Of a stretch of DNA of 8,808 bases, positions 6,843 through 8,808 are shown piece after piece. Positions within the stretch are counted from its first letter, which is position 1; each line of letters begins with the position of its first letter. The position numbers and the translations under genes were made by a program. The stretch is from NCBI GenBank assembly GCA_003447895.1, contig DLYC01000180.1, positions 1-8,808 of the forward strand, in the 5' to 3' direction. This DNA comes from Lachnospiraceae bacterium. GTDB lineage: Bacteria; Bacillota; Clostridia; Lachnospirales; Lachnospiraceae. A model generated the notes under the pieces. That model was not told the DNA's origin. It saw only the letters and a program-made list of their open reading frames with translations, and ran no database searches.

Positions 6843-6871
6843 ATTATATTTCCATACCGGAAGCCTGTAAA
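6843..6871 (-). promoter_or_regulatory. Sigma-A promoter for the riboswitch-ribU transcript
   Basis: TTTACA (6866-6871) and a perfect TATAAT (6843-6848) are separated by exactly 17 bp on the minus strand. The predicted start is near 6836, giving a leader of about 318 nt that contains the riboswitch. The -35 box is only 5 bases beyond the murA stop codon, and no separate murA terminator fits between them. Confidence 0.75.
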
Positions 6872-6876
6872 GACAA

Positions 6877-8172
6877 TTATGACTCTTTTTCGATAAACTT
6901 TCTCTTCTCCTCCTTGGTGCTGATCACCGCGATATGCGCGCCCAGCTTCCGGAGCTTCTCAGGGAATTTCTCATACCCTCTCTCGATGTACTCGATATTG
7001 GTCACTTCGCTGAAATCATCCGCTGCGAGGGCGGCGATCACGAGCGCCGCGCCGGCTCTCAGGTCGGGAGAATTGAGCATTGCGCCCGTATACTGTTCCA
7101 CGCCCTCAATAATGGCGGTGCTGCCCTCCTTGCGGATATTGGCGCCCATTCTCGTGAGCTGGTCCAGGTACTTGAAGCGGTCTTCGAAGATGCTCTCCGT
7201 CACAAAGCTGATTCCCTTGCTCAGTCCCAGAAGAACTGTCATCTGAGGCTGCATGTCCGTGGGGAATCCGGGGTAGGGAAGTGTCTTTACGTCTGTCTTT
7301 CCGAGGCGCCCTGTGGAGACTACGCGCACCATATCGTCGCATTCCTTGATCTCGCAGCCGATCTCTTTGAGCTTGGCCGTGATCGACTCCAGGTGCTTGG
7401 GGATCACATTTTTCACAGTGACATCGCCGTGGGTGGCCGCCGCCGCGAACATAAAGGTTCCTGCCTCGATCTGGTCGGGAATGATGGAATACGTGGTCCC
7501 GTGAAGCTTCTTCACGCCCATGATCCTGATCACATCCGTGCCCGCGCCCTTAACTCTTGCCCCCATACTGTTGAGGAAGTTTGCCAGGTCGACCACGTGC
7601 GGCTCCTTAGCCGCGTTCTCGATCGTAGTGTTTCCTTCTGCCAATACGGCCGCCATAATGATATTGATCGTTGCGCCGACGGATACCACATCCATATAGA
7701 TATGGGATCCGGTGAGCCTGTCGGCCCTGACGACGACTCTCTCTGAACTTACTCTGACAGACGCCCCAAGTGCCCGAAAGCCCTTGACGTGCTGGTCAAT
7801 GGATCTGAGTCCGATATTGCATCCCCCGGGAAGTACAACAGAAGCCTTTTTATATTTACCGAGGAGAGCCCCGATAAAATAGTAGGAACCCCTGATCTTT
7901 CTGACGTACTCGTTCTCCACATAGGCATCCTTGTCGATGCCTGCCCCGTTAATACGGAATGTGTGGCCGTCCAGACATTCCACTGTCCCACCGATCATCC
8001 TGATCGTCGTCAGAATTGCCCGAATATCGCTGACATCCGGTACATTTTCGACAGTAACCGGTTCGTCTGTCATGATCGATGCCGCAAGAATTGCAAGTGC
8101 CGCGTTCTTGGCTCCGGCAATCTCAACTTCACCGGACAGGGAATTGCCGCCTTTCACTATATAATGTTTCAT
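6877..8172 (-). CDS. murA: UDP-N-acetylglucosamine 1-carboxyvinyltransferase MurA
   Basis: MurA transfers enolpyruvate from phosphoenolpyruvate to UDP-GlcNAc, the first committed step of peptidoglycan synthesis, in the cytoplasm. The 431 residues match the usual 417-435. Visible active-site features are Lys22-Asn23 in GAKNAAL, Arg94 in RKIRGSYYFIG, the loop PGGCNIG at 115-121 with the fosfomycin-target Cys118, Asp306 in FPTDMQPQ, Arg372 in LRAGAALV and Arg398 in IERGYEKF. Keeping Cys118 rather than Asp predicts fosfomycin sensitivity at the target level (inference). Firmicutes often have two copies (MurA and MurZ); I cannot say which this is. The ATG at 8172 has AGAGGG about 6 nt upstream and a promoter about 40 bp upstream. 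The C-terminal dozen residues (TKEEKRKFIEKES) are a charged tail slightly beyond the usual end. It is probably transcribed alone and ends at the riboswitch terminator. Confidence 0.97.
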   Translation of the reverse strand: MKHYIVKGGNSLSGEVEIAGAKNAALAILAASIMTDEPVTVENVPDVSDIRAILTTIRMIGGTVECLDGHTFRINGAGIDKDAYVENEYVRKIRGSYYFIGALLGKYKKASVVLPGGCNIGLRSIDQHVKGFRALGASVRVSSERVVVRADRLTGSHIYMDVVSVGATINIIMAAVLAEGNTTIENAAKEPHVVDLANFLNSMGARVKGAGTDVIRIMGVKKLHGTTYSIIPDQIEAGTFMFAAAATHGDVTVKNVIPKHLESITAKLKEIGCEIKECDDMVRVVSTGRLGKTDVKTLPYPGFPTDMQPQMTVLLGLSKGISFVTESIFEDRFKYLDQLTRMGANIRKEGSTAIIEGVEQYTGAMLNSPDLRAGAALVIAALAADDFSEVTNIEYIERGYEKFPEKLRKLGAHIAVISTKEEKRKFIEKES

Positions 8173-8211
8173 ACCGTCCCTCTAAAGTAATCGCTTATTT
8201 TGCAGTATCTG

Positions 8212-8241
8212 ATAATACTCCGACAAGCCTCGGAATGTCAA
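8212..8241 (-). promoter_or_regulatory. Candidate sigma-A promoter of murA, with a dyad in its spacer
   Basis: A perfect TTGACA (8236-8241) and TATTAT (8212-8217) stand 18 bp apart on the minus strand, with a predicted start near 8205 and a leader of about 33 nt to murA. The spacer holds the inverted repeat TCCGA(N6)TCGGA (8219-8234), exactly centred between the two boxes, where a repressor or activator could bind. The promoter is well supported by sequence; the operator idea is inference. Confidence 0.65.
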
Positions 8242-8284
8242 CCGACAGATTGCCGTCATCATACTGCTTCGGAAAGTCGATATT

Positions 8285-8308
8285 TGTCAATTTTTATATT
8301 TTTTGACA
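8285..8308. repeat. Inverted repeat TGTCAA(N12)TTGACA at the flavin reductase stop
   Basis: A perfect 6-bp inverted repeat flanks a 12-bp spacer made only of A and T. It overlaps the stop codon of the flavin reductase gene (8287-8289). As RNA the stem would be weak and lacks a U-tract on the minus strand, so it is not a convincing terminator. As DNA it resembles a binding site upstream of murA. No function can be assigned. Confidence 0.35.
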
Positions 8309-8808
8309 GGTTTTCCGCTTCCTGAGCGCCTCCTGACGCCCTTTGCGGCAGCGGAACCCTTGGCCTCCGCGGCTCTCCCGCGCTTTTTTCGCACCGAATA
8401 GCCGAACTTGCCGATCTTGTCTCCCAGGGTGAAATATTCACCGTGGGAATAGGCGATGAGATCGGCTCTTTCCAGCGTCAGCTTTCCGTTCTCATCAAGG
8501 AGTGCCTCGTCCACACTGACGTTCACCACTTCCGCGACGAACATGTCATGGCTTCCGAGTCTTAAGATCTGCTTCACCCGGCACTCAAGCACGACCGGGC
8601 TCTCACTGACACCCGGTGCCGAGATCCTCGCCGATTCGAGCGGCGTCAGTTTCATCAGGCTGAATTTGTCCGTATCTCTCCCGGACTTCACTCCGCAGAA
8701 GTCGGTCGCGAAGGCCAGCTTCTTCGTGGTGAGGCTCAGCGTGAATTCGCCCGTCCTCTCGATGATATCGTGGGAGTAGCGCTCCTTTCGGATCGAGACG
8801 GAGACCAT
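8287..8808 (-). CDS. Flavin reductase family protein (FMN-binding split barrel), 5' end outside window
   Basis: The 173 visible residues match the flavin reductase / DIM6-NTAB split-barrel family, which binds FMN and often reduces it with NAD(P)H for a partner enzyme. The physiological partner is unknown. Visible motifs are VSVSIRKERYSHDII at 2-16, FATDFCGVKSGRDTDKF at 33-49, SPVVLECRV at 70-78, LGSHDMFVAEV at 84-94, and LIAYSHGEYFTLG at 117-129 followed by IGKFGYSVRKK. The Met at the window edge is almost certainly internal: relatives have about 30-40 more residues, ending in PPM before this point. After GYSVRKK, where most relatives end, there is an extra tail of about 31 residues rich in Lys, Arg, Ala, Gly and Ser with a single acidic residue. 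The next gene is murA, 114 bp on, behind its own promoter. Confidence 0.85.
   Translation of the reverse strand: MVSVSIRKERYSHDIIERTGEFTLSLTTKKLAFATDFCGVKSGRDTDKFSLMKLTPLESARISAPGVSESPVVLECRVKQILRLGSHDMFVAEVVNVSVDEALLDENGKLTLERADLIAYSHGEYFTLGDKIGKFGYSVRKKRGRAAEAKGSAAAKGVRRRSGSGKPVKKYKN

Noticed and set aside
8258..8290. A second TTGACA (8285-8290) with TATGAT (8258-8263) as a murA promoter.
   Set aside because: The spacing is 21 bp, too long for sigma-A. The TTGACA/TATTAT pair at 18 bp nearer murA is better.
1..8808. A previously undescribed multi-gene system, mobile element, CRISPR array or RNA gene.
   Set aside because: All genes are recognisable housekeeping families in plausible operons. 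I saw no direct repeat array, transposase, integrase, attachment repeat, tRNA cloverleaf or rRNA sequence.

Overview
The window looks like an ordinary chromosomal housekeeping stretch of a Gram-positive anaerobe of the class Clostridia, probably family Lachnospiraceae. The grounds are the protein sequence types (RNase Z, TsaD and DnaE with clostridial-style N-termini), a RibU-type ECF substrate subunit under an FMN riboswitch with an intrinsic terminator, strong AAGGAGG-type ribosome binding sites and sigma-A-like promoters. The taxonomic call is inference from remembered family sequences, not a search. Every gene I can support lies on the minus strand, so the window is best read from its right end to its left end.

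Right end to middle (8808 to 6877): a flavin reductase family gene cut by the window edge, a 114-bp gap with a good sigma-A promoter and several small dyads, then murA for the first committed step of peptidoglycan synthesis. Middle (6876 to 5763): six bases after the murA stop comes a new near-consensus promoter, then an FMN riboswitch, an intrinsic terminator, a leader carrying a 7-nt complement to the downstream ribosome binding site, and ribU, the riboflavin-binding subunit of an ECF importer. Its ATPase and coupling subunits are not in the window.

Left part (5762 to 1): a promoter and a hairpin overlap in the ribU-tsaE gap. They precede a tight seven-gene run, tsaE-tsaB-rimI-rnz-tsaD-ispD-dnaE, with gaps of 36, 1, 15 and 18 bp, a 4-nt ATGA overlap, and 6 bp. 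TsaE, TsaB and TsaD form the complex that installs N6-threonylcarbamoyladenosine (t6A) at position 37 of ANN-decoding tRNAs. RNase Z matures tRNA 3' ends, and RimI acetylates ribosomal protein S18. Most of the run therefore serves the translation machinery, with an isoprenoid gene (ispD) and a replicative DNA polymerase gene (dnaE, cut at the window edge) attached downstream. TsaC/YwlC, which makes the threonylcarbamoyl-AMP substrate, is not here.

I see no mobile element, CRISPR array, tRNA, rRNA or phage gene, and no convincing sign of a new multi-gene system. The observations most worth a second look are regulatory: the possible second control layer in the ribU leader, the overlapping promoter and hairpin before tsaE, the riboswitch terminator that may also end murA transcripts, and dyads around the murA promoter. 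Two protein oddities are a basic tail on the flavin reductase and an extra N-terminal membrane segment on RibU.
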